Notes: a model not told the origin generated them from the letters alone. A stretch of 64,000 nt of DNA from Nyssa sinensis (GCA_008638375.1 CM018052.1:1847001-1911000), one strand, 5' to 3'. Counted from the stretch's first letter, positions 35,629 to 48,602 are shown. Made by a program: numbers and translations.

Positions 35629-38331
35629 AAAAAACTTTCGTCCTGAAATTTAAAAATGTACCACTTCGAAAAAATTTAGAAAGATCAATACAAAATACGT
35701 TGTAACATAGAAACGTGCAACCTTACCTATGGATTCTTCACATCTCCCTTCGCCAGGCAATGTGGAATGCATTACCCTCTCCCATTACCCTCTCCCTCTA
35801 AAGGAACCTCTTCCACTTGGGTGGGCATGCAGCTGTGTGAAGACATCTGCACACTCCCTATTAGGGTCTGGTTCTGATACCATCTATAACGGCCCACTCC
35901 ACATGGCACAACGCATAATGGAATCCTCAAACATGTTGGCTTATCAATGCAAATTTTCCAAATCCATCCAAACATCATGACCCACCTCAATAATGCAACA
36001 AAAAAAAAATTCTCAATGCTTACAAGGATACCTCAAAGTCTCTCACACACGTGATGACCATCTAACTAACCACGACTTAAGCTATGCAATCATCTAGCAA
36101 TTCATCACAATGTCATCAATATATCACTTGTACCTCAATGTAATTTCAATAATTCAATATTTTTCAAGTACTATAATTATTCACAAGACATCAACAATAT
36201 AATCTCAAGGTAAAGTCATCCTCATCCACCTTAGTCTATATATAACCGTGACTAAATGTCATGCATTAATACAGATTAGCCTATTTATTTCAAGCATATA
36301 TATATATATATATTAACTAGATATTCGAATATAGAACAATGTAGTCTGTGTATTCTAAACGTGAAACCTAAGACTATATATCAAGGTTCAAAGAAAACAA
36401 AACAGTAGTGAAGGAAAAAAAATCCTAATTTCATCTAAGGTTATTCTAACTCATCATTGTTTTAGTCAATATATTAAATAAAGTCTCATAACAATTGAAA
36501 TTCTTAGTGAAACTCTTCACCAATTTCAACTATGAATATATATCAATCCTTACATACATATATCAAAACACACATACATATAAACATGTTTAAACATACT
36601 CTTATACATGCATTAATACCAAATCCAGTCTATATAGATACAATAGTTGTAGTACTATAATAGGTATTACCTAGCATACATACATAAAATCAACAAGTAA
36701 CAGTTAACAGCTAACACGTAGCCTACCACATAAACACGCAAGTATAGGATCCATCGTAAGAATATACATATACATAATTAAACATACAACCTACTATGTA
36801 GGTAACTAGGCATACATCCAATCCTATGGATATTCAGGCTTATAGCATATCTCATAGACAACAAGCATATAGTCTACCTCATAATTCACTCGGTCTACTA
36901 TATAGATATAAGCATCTAGCCCCGGTTCATCAAAATCAAGCATACCACATATTGTACAATTTCATACACTTAAGCAATAAGCACTCACCTAATCATGTAA
37001 TCCAAACCAGCCCAATTAAGTCAAGGTCTAACCTCTCATAACTCATAACAAAGTCCATCCTAGAAGGATCCACGAACACCCCATGGAATAAAGAAACTAT
37101 CTCCCTCAGGGGTACACACCGTCACTTTCCCCCTGTAGCAGTCTATACTCGCCCAAAATGTAAATAACCAATCTATCTCCAATGTAATATCAAAACTAGA
37201 CATTTCAAGTAGAAGGAAATCAAAAGAAAGAGTGCGGTCAGCTATCTCTATCTAGCAATCTCTATAGATCCTCAGTAGGGTCACTCAACCCCGCAACTAG
37301 TGTGTCAACATGCAACGGTGGATCTAACCGATCTATTTCTAACCCTAAGCAACAAGTGTTATATGATATGGCGTACTTGTTTAATCAACATTTAAATAAC
37401 TTACATCAACTATCCCCACCCATTATTTACAATAAACAAATAATATCGAGTTCTAACATAGTCTTTCACAAGTAAAAATTCATTTAAGTTGTACAATATA
37501 CTCTTGCTCAAGTTATGCTAAAGTTCAATTAGTCCAACTAGCCTATGGTCTAAACCCCATCCACTATTCCAAGACATTAGATCCTAAATCTCACGTCAAT
37601 CAGGCTACCAAGGTTGATAGAGGTTCGAGAACTAAAGTTCTCCCTCTCCCTCAACCTACTCTACCTTAACCCAATGTTTTTGGATAGCATCCTATAGTAG
37701 GAATATGTATTATTTAGAATTTCAACTTTTACTCATCTAATGTGTTTCACATTTTATGGCGTTCTTTCATAATGCTACATGTTATCATAAGGCAAAACAA
37801 GTATCTATCTATCATGCATGTAAATCATATACCATGTTATCACACACGGTCATGCCAATATACACATTACACATATCATGCATCTCACTGCACTAAATCA
37901 TGTAATCATTCCTCATAGTATAATATCAACTAACACATAATCACACATGTGATGCATCAAGTACAAATAGCCACATAACACACAAGGTCCTATCACATGC
38001 CACTGACAGTCATACTAAGTCACAGGTTTTCCTCTAGGTTCCATGGTGTTCAATCAACACCCTCTCATCACGAGGTATTCTCAAACTAGAGCTTCAATAC
38101 CTAGTTGCCAGAGTCCACACATAACACAAGGTTTTCAAAACTTTTCAAATTATGCGTCGTGTTCCCATTGTGTTTAACAACACCCTACAGTCCCTAAGTA
38201 TTCGAACCTAAGTTCTGATACCAAGTATCAGAGCCTACACACTATACAATGTCTACAAAGATTTTTAAATTATGCATTGTGGTCCCATTGTGTTCAACAA
38301 CACCCTATAGTCCCTAAGTATTCGAACCTAA
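35629..38331 (-). other. Interior of B2, largely non-coding
   Basis: From the leader (38331 leftward, with GTAGGGTGTTG words) through the gag-start-like patch (about 37600-37690) and the linker relic to a captured LTR-end/primer-site remnant near 35866-35895. Compared with B3, much of the AT-rich middle is absent. No reverse transcriptase or integrase core is seen. (TA)n tracts occur near 36298-36312. Confidence 0.75.
37060..37251 (-). pseudogene. Protease-to-RT linker relic (B2 pol)
   Basis: An open frame of about 63 codons includes LLLEMSSFDITLEIDWLF, then SIDCYRGKVTVCTPEGDSF, ending at a TAG at 37060-37062. It corresponds to the B3 piece at 27897-28166 and is the best-preserved coding stretch of the element. 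In the complete family the upstream part would be the aspartic protease; it is missing here. Confidence 0.75.
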
Positions 38332-38343
38332 GCTCTGATACCA
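38332..38343 (-). other. Primer-binding site of B2
   Basis: The minus strand reads TGGTATCAGAGC, an exact match to the initiator-methionine tRNA end, three bases after the LTR terminus. Confidence 0.93.
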
Positions 38344-38346
38344 AGT

Positions 38347-41300
38347 TGTCACGCCCCGAATTTCCAAAACCTGGGGAGTGAATGGAAATGAATTAAAAGG
38401 ATTTATAAAAGATAATTAAATGGATTTTCCTAAACTTAAGCTCTGATACCAAGTTGTCACGCCCCAAATTTCTACAAACCAAGGGAGTGAGTGAAATGAA
38501 ATAAGAAAGGTAAATGAAAGCTCAAAAGATGGATTAATTGATTATTTATTCATTTCCCCACGTTTTTCCCAAAATTAAAAATGAAGACTTGCTAAATGAC
38601 TTAACCAAAATAGTCTCCTAATGTCACTCAAACATCCCTCCCAATAAATATTCAAAATAGTTTAAGTCATGTTCAAAAATGGCTTCCAAAACAGCCCCAA
38701 AATATCTCTAAACATGCCTTGGAATAGTGGCCCAAATGGGCCTCAAATTTCCTAAGACATAGGCCAAGAATAGGTCAAAATTTCTACCTAAAGTGGTCCA
38801 TGTAAATGGCCAAACATAGACTTAAAATATAATTAGAATGTGTCCTAAAAGGTGCCCAACATGGCTTGGTATGATGGCTAAAAGTGGCCTAAAATGGACT
38901 CCAAAAAGTGGTATCAAACATGGAACCAAATGGCCTAGAAATGGCCTTGAAAGGTAGGTCATGAGATGCCCATAACATGGCCAAGGCACCAGTGCACGGC
39001 AGTGTAAAGCAGTAGGTGCGCGGGCAAGGCAGCGTGGGCTTGCGGCATGATGCAGGGCGTGCAAGGCGCGCGCGCAGGGGGTGGCTGCAGGCAGGTTGGG
39101 CAGCTGGGCAAGGGCTGGTCCAGAACCTGATTTTCTGAATTTTTATTATAGCTAGTTGCAATCTGATTTTTTCTATTTTTGAATTTTTCTTCAAAGTGCT
39201 GCAACTGATTTTTTCAAGTTTGGCCTATTTCTTCAAGGCTTTTAATCCTCACTTTGTGGCACTTTTTCCCACTTATTCATGGGCATTTTACCCACCTAAT
39301 GGCTCTTTTAACTTCACAAAATTTTGACATAGTTTCCTTTGTTTTCTAAGCATTTTTTCACTTAATATTTTACAACCATTCATAAATATATAAACACATC
39401 ACAATCCATCCTTACTTGATGGCCACAATTCATGAAAATTAAACATACATTCATTTCTTTCAACACATATATATATATATATGTAAGGCACATTAAACAA
39501 ACATATCCCATATGTCATTTGGGCTTAAGCCCTTACATTACAAATTGGCCCAAGGCCTATAGTTTACCATTCTTCCAAATTAAAGCACAAGTATTTTGGG
39601 CTTATGCCCATACATACAAAATATGCCCCAAGGGCCAAAGATCCTTCCAAGTTCTTTTCCTCTCATTCCTTCAAAATTTCATCAAGTCTCAAGTACCGGG
39701 AGCCTTATCTGTAATATGATATCTCACGAGGGATCAACTTAACTGCTGGTATGATACAATGCTAATGCAAGGAACAAAATTAAGGCGTGGCATGTGCAAG
39801 TGTATATTTATAATCTACATGCTTTCTAATTCATTAATACAATGCAATAGCAATATGCGTGACACACCCATGCAACTCTATGCCACACCCATATCTCATT
39901 CACGGAACGCTCCCGTTGGGTTAGAGTACCAATGTCTCATTCACGGATCACTCCCGTTGGGTCAGAGTACCAATGCAATGGCCAATTTTGAGTTTTTCAT
40001 CACAAGATCTACACTCTCATAATGCATAGCACCAACTGCTCAACCCATACTATGTTTTTAAGGAATCACACCATGCCAATATGCTTTGATTTCACCATGC
40101 AATAATGTAATCTCAATGAAGCATTTTATCAAACACATGAAGCATGCTTTAAATAATGCAATGTACTTAAAGAAACAATAACTTTTATATCACAAAATTT
40201 TGTCTACATGAACCTAACATGCAATCCAATCAATTTCATGTATAAACATATTACATATTCACAACCTTAACAATTTCTCAAAGATCATAAAATACATAAA
40301 GTATCAACACATGGAATAAATCATAAATCTCAAATCACAAGAGTTTTTCTATATGAACATAAGCTAGAATGCAATGAATCAAACATATAAACAAGTTACA
40401 AGTTTATCACTTTGACAAATTCTCTAAGATTACAAAGTATATAAAGCACCAACACCTCGAATAAATCATAACCTTCCAACTACAAGATTTTGTCTACATG
40501 AACATAAGCTAGAATACAATGGATTATATACATATAGTCATGGTTCATGTTTATCACTTTACCAAATTTCCAAAGAATACAAAGAACACACAAGTACATA
40601 AACAACAAACTCTAGGTTTTCAAAGCAACTATATCCTAAGTGATTTTCTAATAGCAAATAAACATATAAATCATTCAATTAACTTATAAAACACTTCTAA
40701 ACGTAACCCTATTTCATACTTAGCAAATTATCATACCTAAAAGGGTTTTTCTCAACCTTAGGGAGTTGTGTTCGCTGTGCAACCGAACCAATCAGTGAGA
40801 ATGTATCCCTTGATGTGGGAAACAACTTTCTAGAAGAAAGTCTTGTGAAAATCCAAGCCTAGAAGTGTGTTTTGGAAGCTTGAAGATTGGAAAACCTAGG
40901 TTTTATCTTCATTTTTCTCCCATGCCCGACTGCTATTGCTTCTCTAGACCATTTCTGTCATTTTTTTACACTAAGTGCTATATTTATAGTCAAGGGGCCA
41001 AGGGGAAAAAATGACCTTTTTGCCCTTAATGAATTCAGGACCCCGTTACACTACAACCCGTCCTGAAACACCTTAATTCGATATTTTTCTTTAGCTAAAG
41101 TTCTTAAAATTATTTTTAAAAACATTTATTTTTGCTTGTGGCCGGGTTTAGCCGGTTCCACCCAGGCCACCACGGATGCACTTTTGGTCCTATTTTTCAA
41201 ATTGTCTCCAAATAGGCTCAAATTTTTACAGGAGGTTTATTTTAACATTCGAAGCATATTTCTATTCTATGGCACACTCAAAATATGCTTCTAAACATGA

Positions 41301-41406
41301 CTTATAGCTAAATGATGCATATGTAGTGCCCTACCGGCAAATGGCGTATGAATAGTGCTCTATTGGCAAAAATGAAAAATCTATCCTCAATTTTCAGGTC
41401 TCTACA
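38347..41406 (-). repeat. 5' LTR of B2
   Basis: 3060 bp from TGTAGAGACC (41406) to CGGGGCGTGACA (38347). TATA box at 40981-40988, intron at 39709-40736, GC-rich block at about 38960-39110. A first terminus (GGGGCGTGACA at 38455) followed by a primer-site copy at 38440-38451 lies about 108 bp before the true end. Confidence 0.93.
39709..40736 (-). other. Predicted intron in the B2 5' LTR
   Basis: Minus strand donor TTTTAG|GTATGATAATTTGC at 40736, acceptor TATTACAG|ATAAGGC at 39709. Two GATCGCTCC-type units (39895-39975) lie inside. Confidence 0.6.
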
Positions 41407-43128
41407 CCTAAATTGATGCTCTTCATTTAATTTTAGACTCAACGTATCCTAATTTCCTAGGATTGGTCTTACCGGTCTACTCGTGGTAACTTTAATAAAT
41501 TTTATTTTTCACGTGACTTATTTTTTAGTACCTATTTTAGTATTTTGGGCCTCACTGTTGGATTTGAAATATCAAAGAAATTCAATTTAGACCTTCTCGA
41601 ATTTTTATTTAGCTTCGGGCATACTTAAGGGCAAAATGGTAATTTATTATTCTTACCCTAAACCCTATCTTGGTCCTCAGAATATTCCACATATCTTATG
41701 TCACTACAAGAAAATAAGCCTTTCGTGGCATTTCACATTCACTGCTAAAGGGTTTAAAAACTGCCGCTGATTACATTTGCGGCGTTTTATCTTTTTGACG
41801 CCAATGCCTCCGTCATAATTTTGTTACAGCACTTCACGAAATGCCGCAAATTATTTGTGGCGTTTTTAGTGGCAAATTGATTTGCCGTTAAAACAAAAAG
41901 TGTCATTTTATGAATATGGGTATAAATGACGCATTTAGTGGCAATTTTGCTAATTGTCATTAATTTGGTGGCACTTTCGAAACCACTGCTAATAGACAAC
42001 ATTTGTGGCTATTGTATAAACGCCGCTAAAGAATTTTTTTTTAGTGGCATTTACCAAATGCCACAATTCTGAAAGTTTTTGTGACCATTTTACACCCACC
42101 GAAAAAACATTTGTGGTGGTTATCATTTTTGACAATTATTTTACCGCCTCTAAAATGTGGTAAGAAATCCACCTTCTACATCCGCCACTAAAAACATTTA
42201 ATTTTGTGACAATTCTTTAAATGCCACAAAAAAGTTTGTGGCGTTTATCTACTGTGGTAATGTTTTATATGGAGAAAAAAATCTACTGCTAATATACTCC
42301 TAATCAATGATCACTTTTTAAAATGATTTTAACCTAATCCTGCAAAATTTTAAACACATTCACTAATTAAGCGCATTAAACACTCAATACATCAATCCAC
42401 GTATAAGATGTCTTATACCAAAACTCATCCATTCATATAAAACCAAATTAAAATCTCACTTGACATCACCAACTCAAATCCAAATTAATATCCATACAAA
42501 TAAAATCCAAGATAGATAATCTTCTAATATTCAAGTAAGATAGTCATCAAACAAGTAACAAATACAATAGTCATCAACAATCAAACAACCAGGAAAAAAA
42601 ATTCCTAAAGAAAAGTCTCAAACAAGTAAAAAGCATGCTAATTAGAATGAACTCCAACTCCAAGCAACATTAACAACAACCCATCATAAAAAACAACAAT
42701 CCAACGAGAAGCCCAACATCAAAGACAATAGTCCGTCATTTACTCACTCTCATTAACCTGACAAAATGCAAAATAGAAATAAATTAGTTGATACAAGCTA
42801 ATATTTAGTTGCAAAATCATGATATTAGAAAAAATAACACATACCACATCACTAATTTTCCATGCAATATTTTTGTTTATACAAGCTAATATTTAATTGT
42901 AAACTTATTGCAATCCAGATATAGTTCGCACTCCGTATCTTTTAGAAGTTTAAAAGATGCCTCAGTTTCTATATGAGGACCTGATATAGTTTGACTTGGC
43001 TCATCTTCAACAACATCATCAAGAGTAATAGGGATGCCTGATGAATTTTTTTTTTTAATATAGAACCAAGTAGAAGCTACTGACTATAATGCAGATGGTG
43101 CATTCCCAAACTGTCCAAATTGGGATAA

Positions 43129-43286
43129 TTCAAGAATCGTTTACAGACAAACAATTTTTATCACCAAGAGTACATAGTAGTTGTTAACATCAATTAATTC
43201 TGTCAGAAAATAATAATTCATAGTTAACAACTACTAAGTACTACAGAAGTGATAGTGGCATTGCATGTCTGCCATCGATTCTTGAA
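43129..43286. repeat. 158 bp imperfect foldback (miRNA-precursor- or MITE-like)
   Basis: The outer arms TTCAAGAATCG and CGATTCTTGAA are perfect, as are the inner arms TAGTAGTTGTTAAC (43175-43188) and GTTAACAACTACTA (43223-43236). The sequence between also pairs with few gaps (CAGACA, CAAT, TATCAC, AGTAC), so both arms of about 60 bases fold around a loop of about 34. It stands alone inside the CACTA element. Expression is unknown. Confidence 0.75.
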
Positions 43287-43883
43287 CGGGTCTAAGGTTT
43301 AATGAATGCATGAATGCATCAATTAAAAATTATAAAATAAAATAAAAAACCAACCATCAACAAAAATTATATATACATCAATTATCTTAGTTTATGGATT
43401 GTAGAGTTTATTTTGGATGAATTAGGTACATTTATGGTTAAAATATGTTTCTCATATATTTGGTTCAATTATTTAAATTTGCAATAGGAATTCTTTTCTA
43501 TCTTTTTTTTTTTTTCACTCATTCCACATGTGAATGGATTACACATATGTTCGATAAACCATTATGCCGATGAAAATAATAATTCTCTTATAATATATTT
43601 TGAAATCCAATTATTTTTAAAATTCATGTCTATAAGGTTAATATCATTTTGTAATTATATAAAAAAAATTAAAGTAGTATTTAATAACATTTTTACTTAC
43701 TTTCTTTTTAATTTTTTTTTTAAACAAAATAAGCAAAAAACTAAAAGTAATAGTTGATTATTTTTAGTTTTGGGAGATTATTGCGTGAAATGTTTTTTAT
43801 TTCTATTTTTTGTTTATAAAACAAAACTTGAAAAGGTTATTTTTTTTTACTTCATAAAAATACTAAGAAGACTGGCACGATTA

Positions 43884-43915
<32 letters not shown>

Positions 43916-44390
43916 TCATATAGGTATTGTCATACCCCGACCCAAAAATACCGGGTCATATGACACGCATTTCGAAGTTATAAAAAGATGAATGTAAATA
44001 TTGTTCCCATAAGAATATGATAAATTAATTTAAGGTAATTAATTTATTAATATGAGGAATTAAGTATTAGTTAAAAATTAATATAAAATATAATGATAAA
44101 TGATTAGTTGAATAACCAATTTATTAATTAATTAAACATTAATTAAATATATATATATATGTATATATATATAAATATAAAGATCAGCCGTGTGTGTGTG
44201 TTGTGTAATATGTAAATTAAATATCACACGCATATATATATATATATATAAATATATAGGAGGAGACATGGATTTGAGAGAGACAAGGTGGCTATGTACC
44301 ACATATGTATAATTATATACATAAAATGCTTGAATATAGGAAAAATAAAAAAAAATGTATACATGGTACGGTTGTGGGTGTGATATATAT

Positions 44391-44424
<34 letters not shown>

Positions 44425-44650
44425 ACATGGGGACATGGAGGTAAGGGGATGATGTGCAATATATGTATATTATATGCTATTAGGTGAGGAGGTATGGAGG
44501 AGAGCATGGCCCAATTCAGAAAAGTGAAGAGTATGATTGCTGATGAGAAGGGAGGTGGGTGAGGGAAAGGTGGCAGCCACCAAATCTCTTCCACCTATAC
44601 ACGTTAACTATATGCACACCCATGGAAACAATAGTGAAGGAAAGAGAGAA

Positions 44651-44654
<4 letters not shown>

Positions 44655-44701
<47 letters not shown>
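44655..44701. repeat. (GA)n microsatellite
   Basis: An uninterrupted run of GA dinucleotides. It creates serine/leucine- or arginine/glutamate-rich false frames on both strands. Confidence 0.97.
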
Positions 44702-44702
<1 letters not shown>

Positions 44703-45452
44703 CTGGAAGAGGAAATAAAAAGGAAGTTGAAGCAAGAAGGTGAAGTGGAAACCGAAGAAGGAGAAGGAAACTGGGAACAGTCCACTTAAACAGGTAAGTT
44801 CCCAACCAAAATTTAATCTGATTTCATTCATATTTTGGCCTGAAAACTATAGGGTCTTAATCTATGTAGAATGGGCTTTATTTTGCAAGAAAAATGGTTT
44901 AAAATCATGGAAAATCGAGGGAGAAAATGGAGGTTACAGGGGGGAAGAAAATTTTACTGAAATGCAATACCGAAATGAAGAAACTGAATCAAGCTTCCCC
45001 AAACCCAATTTGGCCTATCAAGACTTCAAGTAGACCCTACAAACATCCCCAAAACACGTGACCGCGATCAAAATTGTAAAGAAATGATCATGAGAAAGCG
45101 AGTTGCAGGTACGGGTTCCAAAACCCAAACCCAAAAACTCACTGTTAAACCTACCATTGTGAATGAAACCTGAATCCCCATACCTTGAGGGTCACGCACA
45201 ACCAAACCATTCTAAAAATGGTGAAGAAACGAGCATGAACCGACATGCTACAGGTTCGGGTTATCATGTCAAAAACCGAACACACGAATGAGTTTTGAAC
45301 TCCAAAACGAATGCCAAACGATTTGTATATACCTTGGGGATAAATTGGGACCAAAACAATGTAGATTGGCTGTGTATAAATGCATGAAATAGGAAGAAAT
45401 GGATTTCGGGAATTAGGGTTTTTCAATCGGTGGAGTGGAGAAGATGAAGACG

Positions 45453-45491
45453 AGTCAACTCGTTTTTAAAATGGGGCTGAGTTGACTCGGA
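45453..45491. promoter_or_regulatory. Hairpin in the F3 promoter zone
   Basis: Arms CGAGTCAACTC (45453-45463) and GAGTTGACTCG (45481-45491), perfect over 11 bp with a 17 base spacer. It corresponds in position to the GGGTCGG/CCGACCC palindrome of F2, but the bases differ. Confidence 0.6.
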
Positions 45492-45571
45492 CAGGTGGCA
45501 GCCTCTGGGCTTGCCACCGATTAATTAAAACGCCACCGTTTTGATTGTCGGTTAAATTAAAAGAGACTTAA

Positions 45572-45596
45572 GGCTGACGTCATGATGACGTCAGCC
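45572..45596. promoter_or_regulatory. as-1-like palindrome with two TGACGTCA boxes (F3)
   Basis: A perfect 25 bp palindrome: arm GGCTGACGTCAT, a central G, and the inverted arm. It contains two TGACGTCA boxes, the binding core of TGA-type and other bZIP factors, arranged as in as-1 elements. F2 keeps 23 bp of it. Confidence 0.7.
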
Positions 45597-45859
45597 ATAT
45601 GTAATAAACCGGATAGACCGGTTGGGTAACCACTGAACCAGACCGGTTCACTTATATGTTAATTGAACCCTTTGGTTTATTTAATTAATTAAAAATAAAA
45701 TAAACCAACACTTTCTATAATTATGCATTGGCCCCAACTATTTTTGGGAATTCTACTGTGGCCTAGATTTTTGGAATTTTGTACAAATACACCCCTGGGA
45801 AAATATTTAAATAATTAAATAATTAATTTAATTATTTAATAAATGAGGTTAAATTACTA

Positions 45860-46460
45860 ATTTACCCTTGTGGCATAAATAGAACAAATGAAGTCCAAAT
45901 TAAACAAATAAATAGTGTATCCTTACTATTTTGGATATTCTGAGACTAATGGTAGGGTCCGTTTTACGAGACGGGGCCCGAAAAATAAAGACACGTAAAG
46001 AGGTAAATGACTAAAATACCCCTTGACCAAAATCAACAAGTTATTAGTATATTCTTACTATCTCGGACCTTCTGAGTCCATTGGTGAGGTCCTCGACATG
46101 AGATGGAGTCCCAAAAAAAAAAATTTGAGACCCTTAATTATGTCAAACAATGACCAAAATGCCCTTCTCCCTAAACAAGTCAAACGAAGTCCAAATTTAA
46201 TAAATAAATAGTGAAATTTTACTATTTCAAACATTCTAAGACTGACGGTAGGGTCCATTTTTCGAGACTGGGTCCCGAAAAATGAAGACGCATGAATGGG
46301 TAAATGACCAAAATACCCCTTGCCCAGAATTAACAAATTGTTAATGTACTTTTACTATCTCGGACCCTCTGAGTCCAATGGCGAGGTCCACGACATGAGA
46401 TGAGGTCCCGAAAAATTGGAGACCTGCAAAGGGGTAAAATGACCAAATTACCCCTAGTAC
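45860..46460. repeat. ~137 bp degenerate repeats in F3
   Basis: Words such as AAATGACCAAAATACCCCTT recur near 45862, 46004, 46145, 46303 and 46440. TTCGAGACTGGGTCCCGAAA-like words lie between them. This is the same array as in A2, opposite strand. Confidence 0.8.
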
Positions 46461-46985
46461 CCTTAAAGCCAAAATGAAACCGGAGAAGGTCTAAACTGAC
46501 TTTCTTCGACGCTCCGGATTCAATGGTAAAGTCCATTCGGCCAAAAGAAGTGTTTAAATAAAAAGACGTAAAATTTGATGAATAGCATCTGTCAGATGAC
46601 TATAAACTGAGATATTGCCGAAGTATTAAACTAAGGCAAGTACGGGAAATAAAGTACGAGAAGACACGACGCGTTAACTTGACAAGTAAATAAATTTAAT
46701 TTAAAGTTAATGGAACTACCAGAAGAGTATAAGTTGAAATAAATTAAGTTTCTAACACATTAAATTGTGTCGTAGGTTAAAAGTACAAGTTGAATTAAGT
46801 ACGTGCGAAGTTTATAGAATGTTAGAAAATCGGTTAGGATAAAATACGATCGAAGCATAAGTTAAGAAGCATCGATAAGTGATATTGCAGTAAATGTGAA
46901 GTTGATGAGATTGTTTATGAATTGTTCTTAGGAATTACGGAGGAAGTGGGAAAGCGCACTTTAGCACTAACCCTAAAGGACCGAG

Positions 46986-47797
46986 GTGAGTAACCCTGTA
47001 TTTGAACTGGAGATTTAACTCCATATGTTTGAAGAAGTTTTAAGCACAAGTCATTGCAGCCTTTGAATATCAAATTCAGTCTATATATGATTCCGTTCTT
47101 TTAAAATATTCTGTTACGGCATGCTTATTAAATGTTTTAAATTCAGCTCTTTTCTTGAAAATACATCAGCATGTCTAAATCAATTGCAAACCTCTTTAAT
47201 ATTCTGAATTTGATTATCACGTGTATTTGAAGCTTTATTGTAGAATTTGTACCTTTCATGCTTTAAATGTTCATGAAAAATATCTATTGAAGAAGTCATG
47301 TGACAAATGTTTTATAAGATAAACGGTACTAAGTACCACCCTATATGATGGTTGAAATCTTTCGGGATTCAACAGTACATGCCCGGTAGAAGGATCTAAT
47401 CCCCCAGGCAAATGAGATATCTCCATCGACAGTATTGGCAGTAAAATGAGAGTCTGGTTCGAAACAGATTCCGCCTAATAAAAGAGAAAAGATGACAAGT
47501 GATTTTGAAAATAGAAGTAGGTATTATCCCTATTCTATTTCACGTGTTTATATGCTTTTAAATTGCATATACTCTATTTGAAGAAAATGTGTATTTAGCT
47601 TGAATACTTAAATTGTTCAAAGCTATTGTTTTAAGAATGCATATATTCTGTGTTCTAAAATGTACGAGCAATTGGTAGTGAGTATTTCAAAAACCCTCAT
47701 GTGCTAAAACCACTACCAGTTGAAAACCCATGACGAATGCAGGAATTACTCACAAGCTTTGATTAGCTTACCCGGATTTTATCCGCCCCCCTTTCAG
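46986..47797 (+). other. Predicted intron in LTR F3
   Basis: Donor CCGAG|GTGAGTAACC at 46986, a near-perfect U1 match, and acceptor CCGCCCCCCTTTCAG|GTGAC at 47797. The sequence before the donor (GCACTAACCCTAAAGGACC) is conserved in F2. Confidence 0.65.
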
Positions 47798-48602
47798 GTG
47801 ACTAAGGGCAGATCGATTTTTGAAGACTATAAGGATGAACCTAGCTTTTGGGAAGATTTGCTTGAGGAGTTCTTATGGGAAAAATCACATGAACTCTGAT
47901 TAATATGTTTTGTATTAGCTGACATTTTAAGGATGTGTATTAAGCCCCACGGGGCAGTTGAATTAAGATTTTAATTATGAAGTCTTTTAAGTTTTTAGTT
48001 ATGCTCTGAATGTATGATTATAATACATGTATACCGAAATGTGAAGAGCGGCAGTATTGGACGGATGTGCAAAATTTAAATAAGAAAGAAAAGAAAAAGT
48101 TTTTCACGCTTCCGCAACCACATGAAACACATCTATCCGATACCGCTGCAGATGCGAGCCTTGTCTCGAGGCCTTCGGGTCTCGGGGCGGCGGTCGCGAT
48201 CCGGTAATCCGCACAGGGTGGGTTTCGGGTCGTGACAGGTATAGTTTTAAATTATTTGTTCAATTTGTTTGGTTCTTAAGAAAGGGTGGAAAAGAGAAAG
48301 AAAATATAATTTTGGGCATTCTATTTGCTATTGTTCTTGTTGTTTCCTGAAAAATCAAATTAGACCAAAGAACAACTAGGTAAATATACCAAAACCTAAC
48401 ACTAAGAGATAAATAATTAAGAACACATATTCATTAAAAGATAAGAACCAAATAATAAAGAAGGAGGAACTGATCAAGAAATTAGGGATTTGGGTGGTCA
48501 AAATTAAACTACTGATCAAGAAACAAACATAAAAATCATTTCAAAAGGCTTGGCAAAAAACTTACTTGTTAGTTGATTTCAAAAGACTCGTTCCAAAAGT
48601 AA

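Larger units (their letters stand above)
33907..41406 (-). mobile_element. Complete LTR retrotransposon B2 (Ty3/Gypsy, non-autonomous)
   Basis: A 7500 bp element in minus sense with a perfect CCTAA duplication (33902-33906 and 41407-41411), two LTRs, primer site (38332-38343) and polypurine tract (35616-35628). It lies 26 bp of F1 sequence away from the end of B3. The interior (35616-38346) is mostly non-coding and collinear with that of B3. Both LTRs end with an extra ~108 bp tail that encloses a second primer-site copy. Confidence 0.95.
43928..48237 (+). mobile_element. Solo LTR F3 (group 1) inside the CACTA element
   Basis: A 4310 bp LTR in plus sense, TGTCATACCCCGACCC to TTTCGGGTCGTGACA, with a perfect GGTAT duplication (43923-43927 and 48238-48242). 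In order: AT-rich start with (TA)n and (GA)n tracts, hairpin, as-1-like palindrome, AACCGGTT zone, ~137 bp repeats, intron, last exon. No primer site follows its end, so it is a solo LTR. It is closest to F2 and is one of the best references for the group 1 layout. Confidence 0.96.

Noticed and set aside
44313..44831. Leucine/serine-rich and tyrosine/isoleucine-rich frames
   Set aside because: Products of (GA)n and (TA)n microsatellites read in several frames on both strands.
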